In this document: positions 36,976-51,014 of the stretch, piece by piece
Layout: each line of letters opens with the position of its first letter
Numbering within the stretch: position 1 is the stretch's first letter
Origin: Siphonodentalium dalli
Taxonomy: Eukaryota; Mollusca; Scaphopoda; Gadilida; Siphonodentaliidae
Length of the DNA stretch: 64,000 nucleotides
Direction of reading: 5' to 3'
Assembly (NCBI GenBank): GCA_032622095.1
Contig: CP136065.1
Location: 60,819,094 to 60,883,093, forward strand
Notes under the pieces: generated by a model
What the model was told of the DNA's origin: nothing
What the model saw: the letters and a program-made list of their open reading frames with translations, nothing else
Databases searched by the model: none
Translations under genes and position numbers: made by a program

Positions 36976-37953
36976 ATTCTCTATATATCACAAGAACAAA
37001 ACTAGAGCTTTATGCCTGTTTAACAAATAAAAATCCTTAAAATAGGCTGCATAATGCATAAATTTACAGCGTTGGCTGAGACGCTTCGCAACCGTATATA
37101 TGATCATATATGACAGAATTTCACGATCTGGGGCTGGCGACGGAAAATATAGTCCCCTAATTTGGCTCTTTATTTTTGGGTCTAATTTCGAATACAAGAA
37201 TTTAACTTTAATAAACTAATCAAACAGTTAGCATTTTCTGGTGTTGGTGTCAATAGAAATAGTATTAATCCGCCTGAATCAATGTAAAGATGCGCGGTCA
37301 TTTTGTTGGCGCCATGCCAAGTGATAAGCACGGGAAGCACGCGCTTATTCATAACTAGTGAAAGATAAGAAAATATATAATGGATTTTTAAATTATATAA
37401 TAGGCCTTTCATGTGATATAATCAGTAAAAAAAAACGATCATAGGTCGTTTGTTGACCTTGTTATCTAAACATGTACCTTTAACATCTTTCCAAAATAAA
37501 AAATAGACCATTCATATGTGCACTTGTTACCGACTGGGAGATTCCAATTATTATAGAAAGAGTTACATGTTTCCCATTCAATACAAAAATTGACTAGAAT
37601 TTCCTCACTTTCATTTGTTGCAGTGTATAACGTGTTGACTGGGAGGTAAATGTATTACACACTCACATGACATAGGCTGAGACCAATACCACCACGTAAA
37701 GTAACCAATTAGGAATATATAGTAGTCCTAAGATTTCCATGCTTGAAAAATAGAAACTACGTCCTAGTAAAGGAAATCACGGTATAGATTCACACACAAC
37801 ACTGTCGTTATTTAACAAGTAACATTCACCAATGCATTTAGAAGGTAAATAAACTGCGTAAGTCACCCCGACGTGTATACCACTAGACAATGAGCTGTTT
37901 ATAGGACGGATGTGTCAACATGTAGAGAGAGGTGCACTATTTGCGTTATATGA

Positions 37954-40299
37954 TCTATATCTATATTTGCGAATGTCTGTCAGTCTGTCTGTCTGTCTGT
38001 CTGTGTTCTATAGAAATTCACAGGGGACCATCTGGATGATACCAAAATGTTCTACTAGGGGTAACTTTTTACGAGAAAGATAATGGTGCTGGTTAAAATT
38101 TTCTAAAGTGACGCCGTTGTTGTCAGGGGCAGAAAAGGGGAGGGGCAGATTTTTTTTGTCGGCCATGACGTAATCTCGTTCTACCGTCGGCATTGCAGTG
38201 TTGCACTTTATTTTTTATATTTCGAAAAATACTCAACGTTAAGAAAAATAAAATAGTGTTGCATAAAATTCATATTATGGCTGTTTTAGCTGCACAAAAA
38301 TTATCGAGGTGGTGTTTGGCATAACGAAGTATAAGCCAATTAAAAACCGGGTACAGTCTCCAATTTTATCACATTCTGCAATTACGGCGCCGCCATATTG
38401 CTTCTCGCGACCTCTCGTTTCGCGTTAGGTCATATCGCCTTATATGGCTCATAAGAGATCTAAATATATATATATTTATAGGTAGAAACTTTAGTGACGT
38501 ATTCTTGTGGTATTTATAACTCCCAATGTGTGTGAAGAAATTCCCGCTAAATTATATAATTCGTGCTAACGATTGTCGGATGTAAACACATGTCATACGA
38601 GTTTTGTTCAAGAATATACAAACTTCTGAGTTCATTAAATAATAAAAAAAAATTGCGCAAAGGTACACGCTATTAAATTTACACGAGAATAAGTTCAGAA
38701 TCTTGTCTTTAAGATGGCATAAGTCAATAGACCGCACAATGCCGCGCATTTTAGTTATTGGTGGGGTAACACCCAGAGTTTGTTTTGGATAAAGCCCATA
38801 TGACGTCATGTATTTACGTTGAGATTGTGACGTTACGTAACATTTTTTGGCAGTTTCTATAATAAATCTAATAAGTTTTCAATTTTTTATAACTTTTTCT
38901 GGATTTAAGATATTGAAATAGATTGTCATGTGCTTAATTCAGAATTTAATAATCTTTCTAATGGTGTAAACAATATGGTAGAAGATAATGCATACAATAC
39001 AGCACCATACGCCTGAACACAGTCTACAATAAGTCAAAATACCCATGGGAGCCCAGGATCAGGGCGTCGATCGTTGTGGGGAGCCAGGGTTCAAAGGGTT
39101 AAATATGTCAAAAGCGGCGCCGTTAATGTCATGCATGAGGAAGGAAGTTGCACCAAAGCTAATACAAATATATTTAGCACCAAATTCATACACGTTCTTC
39201 TCTAATGATGCGATGAATTAAATCATATTGGTGTCGTTTGGGTCACGGATGGCGAGAGGATATGCACTATCATTGATAAGATTGCTATTCGCCGATATCC
39301 ACATATAAGTTATATATAGTCACCCAGGCCATCGCCATGTCATTTTAAGGAGGTTTTGGCGTTAAAATTTCACAATCTCGACAAATGGTGACCCAATTAA
39401 GTCACTTGAACAATTATATCTTCTCAACTGTCATATGTGTATGGGGATGGGAATCAGGGCATTCACACAATGAGCTAGCAAAAGCAAATACATAGAAGAA
39501 GCATTAAAAGTATAGTTATCATTCTATTTTAGAGATACATATATTCTTGCAAACTGAGAGACCTCGAACGGTCAGAGGATTGCATATTAGAATGGCTCAT
39601 GTATATATTATAACACAATTGAGTTTTTCCATTCAATACAGTTTCCATACTTTTCAGGATCATCCATTACTGACATCTGACAAGGGTATATCTGCCCGAT
39701 ACAGCGGATTTTTTAGAACAGACTCATTGACTAACATAAAAAAACCTCAAAATATCGCTCTGTATCGGGCACATGTAGCTCACATACTTGCGCAGCAATA
39801 ATTCTTTTAAACTGAGAACATTTAGCCAATATTTACCATTATGAACAGAGGAGCACCTGGACATTTCTTTAAAACATCGGTATCTTCATGGAGCTATGAT
39901 AGCCAGGTGTCCTCAAAATCTTAGTCTAACCCAATAGATTGATACATCTCTATATGTAAAACCCAATTGTCGTCTTTTATTTTTGCAAACTAATGTGTTT
40001 ATGATGTTCATGTATCATGTTATAACGTCTGAAGTATACGCAGTTGTAAACAAATAAATACTTATTTATTGGTGGAACGGATTAATCGCGACAAACAAAA
40101 CGACAATCGACAAGGTGAACCACTACTTATATTCCATGACTGTGTAAGAATCATGTTTTGTGATGATATTTGAATATACAATTTATGAGAATACGTGTAA
40201 CATTTTGAGCAGGACTATTCTCTATTCCCAACAAATATTCACAACATGCAGAGGGTTTCACATAACTTTAACCTGGGCAACACCGGGTAACTCTGCTAG
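37954..40299 (+). mobile_element. 2.35-kb Helitron of the ACCTGG-hairpin family, copy 1
   Basis: It starts A|TCTATATCTATATTTGCG, then (GTCT)n, TTCACAGGGGACCAT and GTAACTTTTTACGAGAAAGA. It ends in a 6-bp hairpin (ACCTGG/CCGGGT) and CTCTGCTAG|T. Both ends are shared with the locus at 43.95-46.89 kb. A segment of roughly 940 bp (about 38165-39105) has no counterpart in the other copy and may be an insertion or lost core repeats. No Rep/helicase ORF. Confidence 0.78.
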
Positions 40300-40535
40300 T
40301 TGTGTTTAAAACCATAGTATCATTATTATGACTCGCGCAATGTGGTGCTGCCATTGTACATACGTAGGCAGTGGTTGACGAAAAATTCCATATAGAGGGT
40401 CGGGTGGGTAGTCCGGTGCAAAGACTGTTCACAACACAAGACTGTTCTGTTGTTCCTCAGTCTAAATAAAACATTTTGTGTAGGTTGCTTGATTGAACGA
40501 AATGTTTATTGCTCCATTGACTCATGACTTGTAGA
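40300..40535. other. no feature seen
   Basis: Short spacer between the Helitron end and the hairpin at 40537. Nothing supported. Confidence 0.5.
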
Positions 40536-40536
40536 T

Positions 40537-40587
40537 TACTACGCGGGTATAGTGCCCAGTGGGGTGGGTACTATGCCCGCGTAGTAA
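40537..40587. repeat. GC-rich hairpin, 22-bp arms
   Basis: TTACTACGCGGGTATAGTGC faces TACTATGCCCGCGTAGTAA inverted, two mismatches, loop of about six bases. Confidence 0.85.
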
Positions 40588-40835
40588 ACTCCAAGCCACG
40601 TTCTATATGTATTTCACCACACAGTGTTCCCTGGTGGTGGTATCGCATTGTTCTTGTGCGCTTTTTGAGATATATTGGATTGTCACAATCATGGTTATGA
40701 ATGTTTTTTTTATAAAGATACACAGCTGTGATATCGTTCTTCTAGCCTCCAATGATTTTAGACTCAGACCAGAACTCATTATCGAAACACATGCATATCT
40801 AGAGTTCTAAATGTGATCAACCTGACACTCTTAGA

Positions 40836-41330
40836 ATTATTTGTAACCAACTGGTTTTTCATTGGTTCTGCAGCTTGTCTCGTATTTGTAACCATATAGT
40901 AAAGAACCACATGGTTCTTGGTAGCCATATAGTACCACTTGGATATAGACCAATTGGAACCGACATAGAACCAAGTGATTGTTTTCTCGGTTCCCCATGA
41001 TGAACAGATTTGTGAACCAGTAGGTTCTGAATACGACATTTGGTTACTTTTGTAGAATCTATTTGGGAACCCAATGATTTTTCGCTCGTAACCAAATTCT
41101 AGAATCGATGGTTCTGAAATTTTGTCCCATAATTAAAACAGTAGGTTCTGAAGACGATTATTGGTTCCACATGCTGAAACCAATTTGTAAACCCGTAGGT
41201 TCTGAACACTATTTGTGGTTTCTCCAATCAGAAGTAACAGAACCAGATGATTCTTCATTTGGAACCAATATAAGAACCAAATGGTTTTTCCGCTAGAACC
41301 AAATGACAAACCAAATTATTATTTATTGGA
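40836..41330. repeat. dense cluster of GAACCA-NN-TGGTTC half sites
   Basis: About 500 bp contain over twenty AACCA or TGGTT cores, several paired as GAACCANNTGGTTC palindromes, for example AAGAACCACATGGTTCTTGG near 40900 and AGAACCAAATGGTTTTTC near 41272. Spacing is irregular. It may be a motif array from a DNA transposon end or a decayed short tandem repeat. No protein family matches. Confidence 0.7.
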
Positions 41331-41339
41331 ACTCGATCC

Positions 41340-43947
41340 CTGAATAGCAAGCGATATCTAGAATTTAGTAGACAAACTATGGATTGAATACAATATATCA
41401 CCAGTTACACAACAAAAACGTTTTGGATATTGATCCACCATTGAAGTGTTAGTTAAACCAAGTCATATCTGAATATCGAAACACGAGAGCCAGTTTCACA
41501 TTCAAATAGTTAAAAACTTTAATATAAGGAAAGTCCCATGATATACATCAAGGTTGGAGATGCGCATATCAGATTAGAGTCATCTTCCCTTTGAGTAACA
41601 TAAAGCAGCATCTGCTACATAAGCAGGAGGATATGCAATTTTTTTTACCAGACTGAAATTTCGGGTTTTCTAGTCAACAGACTTAAATTTCGTGTTTTCT
41701 ATGCAACAGACTGGTAAATAATTATAATCTAAGTCATAAAATATTAAGCGCCTCTAAAAACCGCAACCAACTCTGGCAGATCAAAATTTTATAGCCATGG
41801 CACTCGTGGACTTGTGACACGCTCCACTGTCTCCACTCCATATTAACAAAACAAAAATGATAATTCAGATGAACGTTTGTCGCTTCGTTGAAAATCAAGA
41901 ATGGCGCTCTGGAACAACTTGTCGAGGTTCGTTGCGCCATCTAGCGCCGAATTTTGGTTCTTGGCGGCTGTAAAACCAAATGATTGGATGCTAGAATCAA
42001 ATATCATTCATATTGGTTGCAAGTCGGTTGCAAGTCGGTTGCAAATCGGTTCTACAGCCAATATATGTCACGGAGAGCAAGTTGATTTTAAATAGTATTT
42101 AGAGTGTACTATATAGTCTAGGCGATGCTGTGAGTAGGTGTCGCACATCGGAAAATTTATGTGACCACCATTTTCTTCTGGCTAAATTACTCTAGTTTTC
42201 GATTTCAGAGGGCGCCGAGCCGAAACAGGCGACGAAATGTCGAGTTTTGATATGTTTCATAGCGCACCCTACCGGAAAATTACATATTTTCAGTGGTTGA
42301 CTGGCAATAGACGACTGGCTAACCGTGCAGAAAATGGGAATCAACGAAACATCTTTGCACATTTATGTTTATTATAAATTGCCAAATTCTGCATGAAAAG
42401 GGTTAAAATTGTACAAGATATCCCTCTCAAAATGTACATTAACATTTCCTCTTCAATTTAGTAATATTATGATGTTTTGGGCCATATTTCAGTTGTTCGA
42501 GATGCATTAGCTAGTAAGTAGTAAAATTGAAATAAAAAATCTAAATTTTTTGACTTTATTTTGACGATTGATACTAATTTTCAGGATGCCTCATATTGGA
42601 AAAAAAATAAACCACTACTGCCCGATATAATCCATTTTTGGTTTCAGTAAGGTCTATATTTGGACAAAATTCTATACTGAGAAACGCTGTGTATTACACA
42701 TATACATATTTTGGACTCAGGGAGCTAAATGTGTTCCAGAGTCGGGGAGCGAGTACACCGTGGAATGCTAAAGGTGAAGGTAACTGGAGAATGACCTTCA
42801 CCTGATGCATGTGACACGTTATTAAAGGATGACATCGCGTTTATTTGATTTGTCCATCATATCTAAATAATTTAAACTGGTGAATTAATGGGGGAATGGA
42901 TTTTTTTGAGCGGGAAATTTATTTTACTAGCTGCTATAGATCTGGGTTATTCCAGATCAAATTTGGCTGTGGGATAGCCCTGTCGTACACTTGGGGATTT
43001 ATTTTAAAAAGTAAACACGTGACCTATGATTTTTTTCTTGCATTTTTGTCATAAACTGGTGTCAATCTAGCTGGGTAAACATCACTGGTATGGCCTGCAG
43101 GCTTCAATTCAGTGAATTTGGCCAAAGCGTTAACACTGTCGCCTTTGGGAAACAATTTAGTTCACTGATTCCTTTTGCGGAGCAGCAATCGCGTTACAAG
43201 CCCATGTTTGTCTGTCATTTGCAAAGAATACGTGTATTTCATCAGTGTGTTCTTCAGTTACTTGTGTCCATGTGTTAAAAGAGCGACATATTCATTATTC
43301 CAGGTACCTGAGTTAAATAATCTATTCTTGGTCGAATTTGATCGAAGTTTATAAATGTTCTGGTCATTATTCGACTGCTTGTAAATATCACTGTCAGAAA
43401 TGCTGTATAAAATCTATCAAAGGCGTACTAAGAATTTACAGACATATTATGGAATTATTACGTTGAATAAAACCAAATAAAAATCAGATAATATCCAAAC
43501 ACCCGATTCCGCGTTGTTGGCAATCTCCACACTGCCGCTGACTGGAAGTCACGTGACAATTTCTCCAAATTCTATACCCGCGATCTTGAAAAATTGCTGA
43601 TGGCCATAGGCAAAATTATAAGACGTCATTCACCTGACTTATGTATAAGCACCCTTGGTGGCTGCTATAATAGGCACTACGTGTTATTCTTGTATAACAA
43701 TAACGCTGTTTTCTGACTATCTGGATATAAAAATTATGGATATAACTTATTTTGGAATGATTATTTGGTAATCCGTTCGCAACACCTCAGCGGAGTGATT
43801 CACATCAATTAAAATCATAATTATATTAGTAAATAAAATTAATAGTATAAACAACTTGGTATCATGAGTGAAATAAATAGTTTTTGGTAATAAATCCATG
43901 TGTTTGCTTGAAAATGCTATACACATACTCCAGAATATCGGCCGATA
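41340..43947. other. no recognisable gene; one short tandem repeat
   Basis: GGTTGCAAGTC is repeated three times at about 42014-42052. A short hairpin AGGTGAAGGT/ACCTTCACCT lies near 42770-42810. ORFs do not exceed 68 codons and have no motif. Confidence 0.55.
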
Positions 43948-45216
43948 TCTATATATATATTTGCGAATGTCTGGCTGTCTGTCTGTCTGTGTTTTATAGA
44001 AATTCACAGGGGACCACCTAGATGGCACAAAGGGGGTCTAATAGGAGTAACTTTTTACGAGAAAGATAATGGCGAGGGTTAGAATTTTCTAAAGTGACGC
44101 CGTTGTTGTCAGGGGCAGAAAAGGGGGAGGGGCAGAAAAAAAATTGTCGCCGATTGCCACCAAACTTATATAATCATCCCCATAATATGAGGAATGTAAT
44201 GGTGTGGTTTAAATATGTCAAAAGTCGCGCCGTTCGCATCAGGGATGCCCGGAAGTGGAGAGGGGCACCAAAATTGATCAAAAATAATTTTAGCGCCGAA
44301 TTCCACCAAATTGATGCACATTCTTCTGATCTTCTCCATGATACAAGAAATCTTATTGTGTGATTTAAAGACGCCAAATTGGTGTCGTTGGGATGAGAGA
44401 TTGGGGGGGGGTGGGTGGGTACTAAATTTGATCAGAATTGGTTTAGTCGCCGATTGCCAGGAAACTTATACAAATTCATCCCCATGGTGTGAGGTGTCTA
44501 ATGGCGTGGCTTAAAGCTGTCAAAAGTGGCGTCATTCGAGTCAGGGGTGCACTGAAAGGGAGAGGGGCACCAAAATTGATACACAATATTTTTATCGCAA
44601 ATTTCCACTAAATTGATACACATTCTTATCCATGATATGAGGAATCTAATCGTATGATTTTAAAGACGTCACATTGGTGCTGCTTTGGTGAGAGATGGGG
44701 TGGGTGGGCACTACATTTGATAAAAATTTGTTTAGTCGCGGATTAGCACCAAACTTAGAAATAATAATCTCCATGATATCAGGAGTCTAACTGTGTGGTT
44801 TAAAGATGTCAACAGTGGGGCCATTCAAGTCAGGGGTGCCTCAGGCTAGAGGGTGAGAAGGATACAAACATTGATAAAAAATATGCTTAGCGCCGATTTC
44901 CACCTAATTGATACATATTCTTCTCCGTGATACGAATACTCTAATCGTGAGGTTTAAATGCGACAAATTGGTGCCTTTTGGGTGAGAGATATGCAATGGT
45001 GGCCCTAAATTTGATACGAATTTGTATACTCGCCAATTTTCATAAATTGTATATATATTCATCTCTTAATGAGTCTAAGTGTGTGGTGCAATGATGTCAA
45101 AAGTGGCACCGCTTGAGTCCGAAATAGGCCGGGAGGGTCACCAAATACTTATAAAAATATGTTTAGTGCCAATTGCCATCAAACTCATACACATTCTTCT
45201 CAAATGATACAATAAA
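43948..45216 (+). mobile_element. Helitron of the ACCTGG-hairpin family, 5' part with core repeats (copy 2a)
   Basis: It starts A|TCTATATATATATTTGCG with (GTCT)n and the same leader as copy 1. It then carries about four core repeats of roughly 290-300 bp (TCGCCGATTGCCACCAAACT near 44148, 44448, 44734 and 45028). It has no 3' terminus of its own: a second 5' end begins at 45217. Confidence 0.75.
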
Positions 45217-46894
45217 TCAAATATTTGCGAATATCTGTCTGTGTTCTATATATAACTGTAAGGGTACAATCGAGATGGCACCAAGGCGGTCTAACAAGGG
45301 TAACTTTTTACGAGTAAGATAATGGTGCGGGTTGACATTTTCTAAAGTGACGTTGTTGGTGTCAGGGGATGGGCTATTTTTAGCACATATTTCGACCACA
45401 TTGATATATTATTCTTCTCCGTGATACGAGGAATATAAACGTGTGATTTAAAGACGCGAAATTGGTGCCGTTTGGGTGAGAGGTGAGGGGGGGGGGTAAT
45501 AACTATGATAAGAATTTGTTTAGTTGCCGATTACCACCAAACTTATATATAATCATCTCCATTATATAATGCATGCATGAGTCTAATAGTCGTGGTTTAA
45601 ATATTACAACAGTGGCGCGGTTCAAGTCATGCATGAGGGGAGTTGCACCAAAGTTGATACAAATATATCTAGCACTGATTCCACCAAATTCATGCACGTT
45701 CTTCTCTAATGATATGATGAATTAAATCACATTTGGGGTCGTTTGGGTCATGGATGGCGAGAGGAGATTCACAAGCATTTATAAGATTGTTCAATTCGCC
45801 GATATCCAACAAAGTTATATATAGTCATCTCCCAGGCCATCTCCATGTCGTTCTAAGGAGTTTTTGGCATTCCAATTTCACAATCACGAAAAATGGTGAC
45901 CGAATTAAGTCACTCGAACAATTATATCTTCTCAACTGTCATATTTATATTGGGATGGAAATTAGGGCATTCCTATAATGATCTAGCAACACAGATACAT
46001 AGAAGAAAGCATTAAAAGTATATTTATATCAATCTATTTAAGAGATACATATATTCATTCAAACTGAGGGACCTTGAATCGTCAGAGGATTGCATATTAA
46101 AATGGCTCATGTATATATTATCACACGATTGAGTTTGTCCCATTCAATATAGTTTGCACAAAAAAAGTTGCCAAGAGATATGGAAATGTAGAGCAGGCCT
46201 GTTCAAAAATAGTGGTCACAGTGTGCAGTAAAATATGGAAAACGCAGTCCGTAGCACATGACTTTTCAGGATCCTCCAATATTGACATCTGACAAGGGTA
46301 TATCTGCCCGATACAGAGGATTTCTTTCATTTTAGAACAGACTCATCGCCTAACATAAATAGCTCAAAATATCACTGTGTCGGTCACATGTAGCTGATAT
46401 ACGTGCATAACATCAATGTTTTTAAACTGAAAATGATTAGCCAGTATATAGCACCAGAACAGAGGAGCACCTGGACATATCTTTAAAACTTCTGTATCTT
46501 CATGAAGATATGATAAACTAGATTGATTGATTGATTGATACATCTCTATGTAAAGCACAATTGTCGTCTTTTATTTTTTCGAACTAATGTGTTTATGATG
46601 TTCACGTTTCATGCTATAACGTCTGAAGCATATGCAGATGTAAATAAATAAATACTTCCTTATTGGTGGAACTGATTAAACGCGATAAACAAAATGATAA
46701 TCGCTCAGACCTGACAAGGTGAGCCACTACTTATATTCCATGTGTAAGAATCATGTTTTGTGATGCCATTTGGATATACAATTTATGAGAATACGTGCAA
46801 CACTTTGAGAGCAAGAGTATTCTCTATTGCAACCAAATATCCACAGAGGGTTTCACATCATTTTAACCTGGGCAACGCCGGGTAACCCTGCTAG
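45217..46894 (+). mobile_element. Helitron of the same family, copy 2b, with 3' terminus
   Basis: A new 5' end A|TCAAATATTTGCGAATATC followed by the leader (GTAACTTTTTACGAGTAAGA) occurs inside the core repeats of 2a. The element ends in the ACCTGG/CCGGGT hairpin and CCCTGCTAG|T at 46894. The 3' half matches 39110-40299 of copy 1 almost throughout. The locus is either an insertion of one copy into another with loss of the outer 3' end, or a product of unequal exchange. Confidence 0.72.
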
Positions 46895-47040
46895 TATGAC
46901 ATAAATATATAAATCAAAGAAAGTAGGCTCAATATCAGCCAGTTATGCCTTGATACATGTCTTGTCTGGATGTCAATGTAAACAGGCAAAAGACCTGGTC
47001 GTATAAACACGGGAAAAGATGGCGTACAATATACATGCTT

Positions 47041-47363
47041 ACAGTCAAGTGATACCCGAGCCAAGTGATACCATACAAAGTGATACCCTAATTGGTCAAC
47101 TGATACCAAGATACCCGAGACAAAACATACCTAATTCCGAGTGAAATTATAAACTTTTAATTAGCGACATGACAATATGACACTCAATACATAAACATAC
47201 ACTTCGGTTTGACAAGAGAAATTATTATTGCACTTAAAAAATAAAAGGTACCATTTGTCTCAGGAAGGTATCATTTGACTCGAAAAGAAGGTATCACAAG
47301 ATTAGATATCATTTTATTATTTTCGTTGAGTATCAGTTGGTTTGGGCATCAGTTGACCTGCAC
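47041..47363. mobile_element. ~320-bp element with TGATACC motif ends
   Basis: CAGTCAAGTGATACCCGAGC at the left faces CAGGTCAACTGATGCCCAAA (inverted) at the right. About six GTGATACC or GGTATCA motifs cluster within 100 bp of each end. It is a MITE-like arrangement; exact borders are not fixed. Confidence 0.65.
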
Positions 47364-48754
47364 CCCAATAGATATGCTGTCTTCGTTGTCAATATGCGCC
47401 GAGCTATTTTAATCTAACTTTGAGAAATATATTAAAGGGAGATGTGAGTTAATTATACTATATTACAATACAAATATGTTGTATGCTGATGTACTGTTAC
47501 CGAGGCATTGTGCCATGCTGGGGGGGGGATTTGTTCCGTTCTAGACAAAAGATCTTCTGATTCAAGCAGCTAACATAATTATGACGAATCAATAGATACT
47601 GTGCTGAAATCTTTAATTATATTTCAGATCTATTTAAAAAAATATTATGACGTTAGTATAGGATTACATTATGTAGTTCATCGAAAGCATTGTACGCAAT
47701 TGAAGACTTCTGGTATACATGTACGTATATCATCCATAGTACTTCTCAAGGTTTCCGGTGACTCAAGAAATGAGACTCAATCTTTTCAATATAAGTACCA
47801 AAAGCATTTCAAATAATATAATAATTGGAATTAAACTTGACGCAAAACAGAAAAACACAAGGCTTGAATTGTCATTCTCAGTAAAGTGATTTGTTGACTT
47901 AAGCGATAGGAAACTGAAATATACATGTACCACAAAAATCGACATCTCATGCCATGTCATCTCTCTTAAAGTGTGTCCTTCCCGTACGTAACATCCTTTT
48001 TTCAGATCGATAGTATGATCATATTTAGGCACAGTGAACCATAAACTAATGTCTATCTATGATGTTCCAGTTAATGAACATTGGCAATTGTGATAGTGTC
48101 GGGCCCAATTGTGACACAGTGTGTCCTACCCAGACACATCTCAGCCAAGTCTATTGATATGGTCATATGTGGGTTTATTAGAGACACTGTCAAAAATCGT
48201 TACAGACACTAGTCTTGGCTTCTATTGTACGAGTAACGATGTTGTGCCTTTAATTTGCTATTTTGTAAACAATATTTGCTGGCAGTTTTACTCGAAATGT
48301 TGTAGGGTCATTTATAATTTCGAGTAAAAATGCCAACAAATGTTTGTTACACAAATTTTTATTTTAAAAGATATCAAAATCACCGGTGGACCTATCACAA
48401 TACGCCCATGCTTTGTCTATAATGTAGGCCTAAATAAATAGTGATGTACGTATCCAGTGACTTGGTAATTTGGGAGTACTATCTACACCCCGCCCCAATT
48501 TGGGGGGTCTAAAAGCTGCTTGGTTAACAGTTTCAGTTTCCATACATACTTGACATAATATCCTGCGGTTGAAAGCTGATGTTTCCGACTTAAATTTAGC
48601 CCAAATTTGGAAATTTTCAATATGAAACTAGATCGATTTACCAATAGAGAGAGGGTGTAAATCATGTTCTTCAATCGTTTGCCAATGTGTCCCTGTCGGA
48701 AACATCCAACCTATGACGTGCAACTCAAAGCTCACACTTGTGTGACTTTTCGTG
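47364..48754. other. no recognisable gene
   Basis: Only short ORFs. TGCTGGCAGTTTTACTCGAAAT near 48279 (core TTTACTCGAAAT) and its inverse near 48318 form a small stem. Nothing else supported. Confidence 0.5.
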
Positions 48755-48756
48755 TA

Positions 48757-50925
48757 CATTGTTAAAATTTTCCGTCCGTTCGACGGTTTCTCACCGTCAT
48801 AATCGACGACCCACACCGTTTCATCCGTTTGACGGCCCCATACCGTCATTTTATGTGCCCATGAAAATTGTCTAAATTAAATATTTTCGTGATTCAAAGT
48901 TACGACGTGAAAATTCAATAGTATAGTTATCGGCGACCAAATTATATACGGCAATTACTCCATACAGTAGGACTGAATCTTACTCTGCTGATATTTAATA
49001 TATAGTATTTATTCGGCATTCATTGTGTGTTATGCGTATAGTACGAATTAGTATGAGTACAGAACTTATCTCAATTGGAGTTATGTTACTCGCTTTATTA
49101 AAGCTCATTAAAACTCCATTTTGTATTCGACAATGCATATTTGATCGTATTTGACGTAAATTGTTGTTTTGGGGAACCTGTTACCTTTTCGATTGTGGAC
49201 AGTTGTTAAGACGGTCTTATTTCGGTTCCTTTGATAACCGGACAAGTTTAAATTCTGCGAAAATCGACTTAATCATTGACAACTTCCACTAAGAGATTAA
49301 TGCCAATCATGGCATGATCCATGGTCTCACTTCATTCAGTGCTGTGTTGACAGTCGTGACTTAGTATCAAAACGCTGGCACATTTACTGACACATGAGGA
49401 TATAGGTACAATTAACACGAGTTTCGATGTCAGGCAATAGTGACAATAACAACAACAACTCAACGGGCAGCTATTTCTATTATAATGTTGAAAATGCAGT
49501 TGACAGTGTTCGTAATCTGATTCAAGTGATTGTTTCAAAGCACATCATCCCACATGCATGAACATTTACAAGATAGGATATACATGTACTGTGTGCACCA
49601 GTGTAATTCACAAGAACTTCAATGTCAACAACACCGTAAACAATGAAATGACGCCGCGCAGTGATGGATGATCACATATCTACAATTCCAACTTCTACAA
49701 TTACACAGACCAATTCATCCCGTGTTCATCAATTTTCTTTGAAACGTGTGGATATGAGAAATTGTCATTATTCGCTATGTCATTGTCAAGTTACCGGTAT
49801 TACGACAATTTACCTGGAGTACACTGTTGATTGGATGTTCTTATCAAACCCTCTTTGGCTGACTCACTGATATTTCATGGAAAATGTGCGACTACAGGAG
49901 AACATTGTCGTCAAGTCATTGTGTACAGGTATTATGGGATCTGCTGTTGTCTTGAAGGTTCCAATCCCGACTAGCTGTTTCGATACCGGTATATACAGTA
50001 CCAGTCAAAAGAAGTGGTATTTTAAGCGCGCTATTTTCGCGCTCAATATCGCAATAATATTGCAAGTGGAAACGCTTATACGCATGTCGCTTGTGATATT
50101 ATTGCAATATTTTGCACTTAATATCTCAATATTTTGCGCTTAATATTGCAACATCTTGCGCTCAAAATTGTGACATTTATATCAAATTATTGCTTCTTCT
50201 ATATTGTTTATTGTATAAATAGAGACAATGTTTTAGATATGTATATCATTATAGTTGTAAATGCTATATGTACACTATATGCACAGTATTAATCTAATAT
50301 TATATAAATATAACACTATCGGGTCTGTATGAAATTTAGCGCGCTTAGTATCGCAATATTTTGCGTTCAATATTGTAATAATAAGCGGGACTGATTTTTG
50401 GTATTGTGCTATAATCACACGTTTTTCTAAATTGAGCACACTCAATATCACAATAAAGATGCGCCTAAAACGCCGGCAAAGTTTCATAAGTATCGTCTAT
50501 CATGCACTTTATGCATTGATGATTTACATTTCATCTAAACTATGATCATAACATAAGACTAAGATGTATTTTTCAGTTACGAATACTAGTTTCGACCATT
50601 CAAAAACATATGAATCGTAATGCCTACCGAGAAATGATATTGTCACCTTGAGAACCTGGCTAATTCTATGGTAAATTAGCAAATAAAGAGCAAAACATTG
50701 GTGTTGACCCATGAAAAATACCATTGGTCTGACCTTTATTAGTTACGGTCTTGATATTAATTAAAGGGTGCTGAACCATAAAAAATACAACGGTCTGACA
50801 GTTACTGGTTACGGTCTGCCAGTTACTTTAACGGTTGTATACCGTTGAACATGCTACGGCCTGACCGTATGTTTAACGGTCAAATGTTGGCAGCGATGTT
50901 ACGCGGTCTGTTTTTTTTTACAGTG
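48757..50925. mobile_element. 2.17-kb ACCGT-end DNA transposon, copy 2 (inverted relative to copy 1)
   Basis: Ends CATTGTTAAAATTTT (left) and CACTGTAAAAAAAAA (inverted right), flanked by TA at 48755-48756 and 50926-50927. ACCGT-type motifs cluster at both ends, as in copy 1. Alignment by eye runs along the whole length in inverse orientation; copy 2 lacks about 400-450 bp equivalent to 6290-6700 of copy 1. Its termini are more decayed than those of copy 1. Confidence 0.85.
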
Positions 50926-50980
50926 TACTATAGTTTATGTCAGACGTATACACAATTTCATCACATAATATAACATATAA

Positions 50981-51014
50981 CCCCCCCCCCACACACACAC
51001 ACACACACACACAC
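50981..51014. repeat. poly-C and (CA)n tract
   Basis: Ten C followed by about twelve CA dinucleotides, directly beyond the transposon end. Confidence 0.95.
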
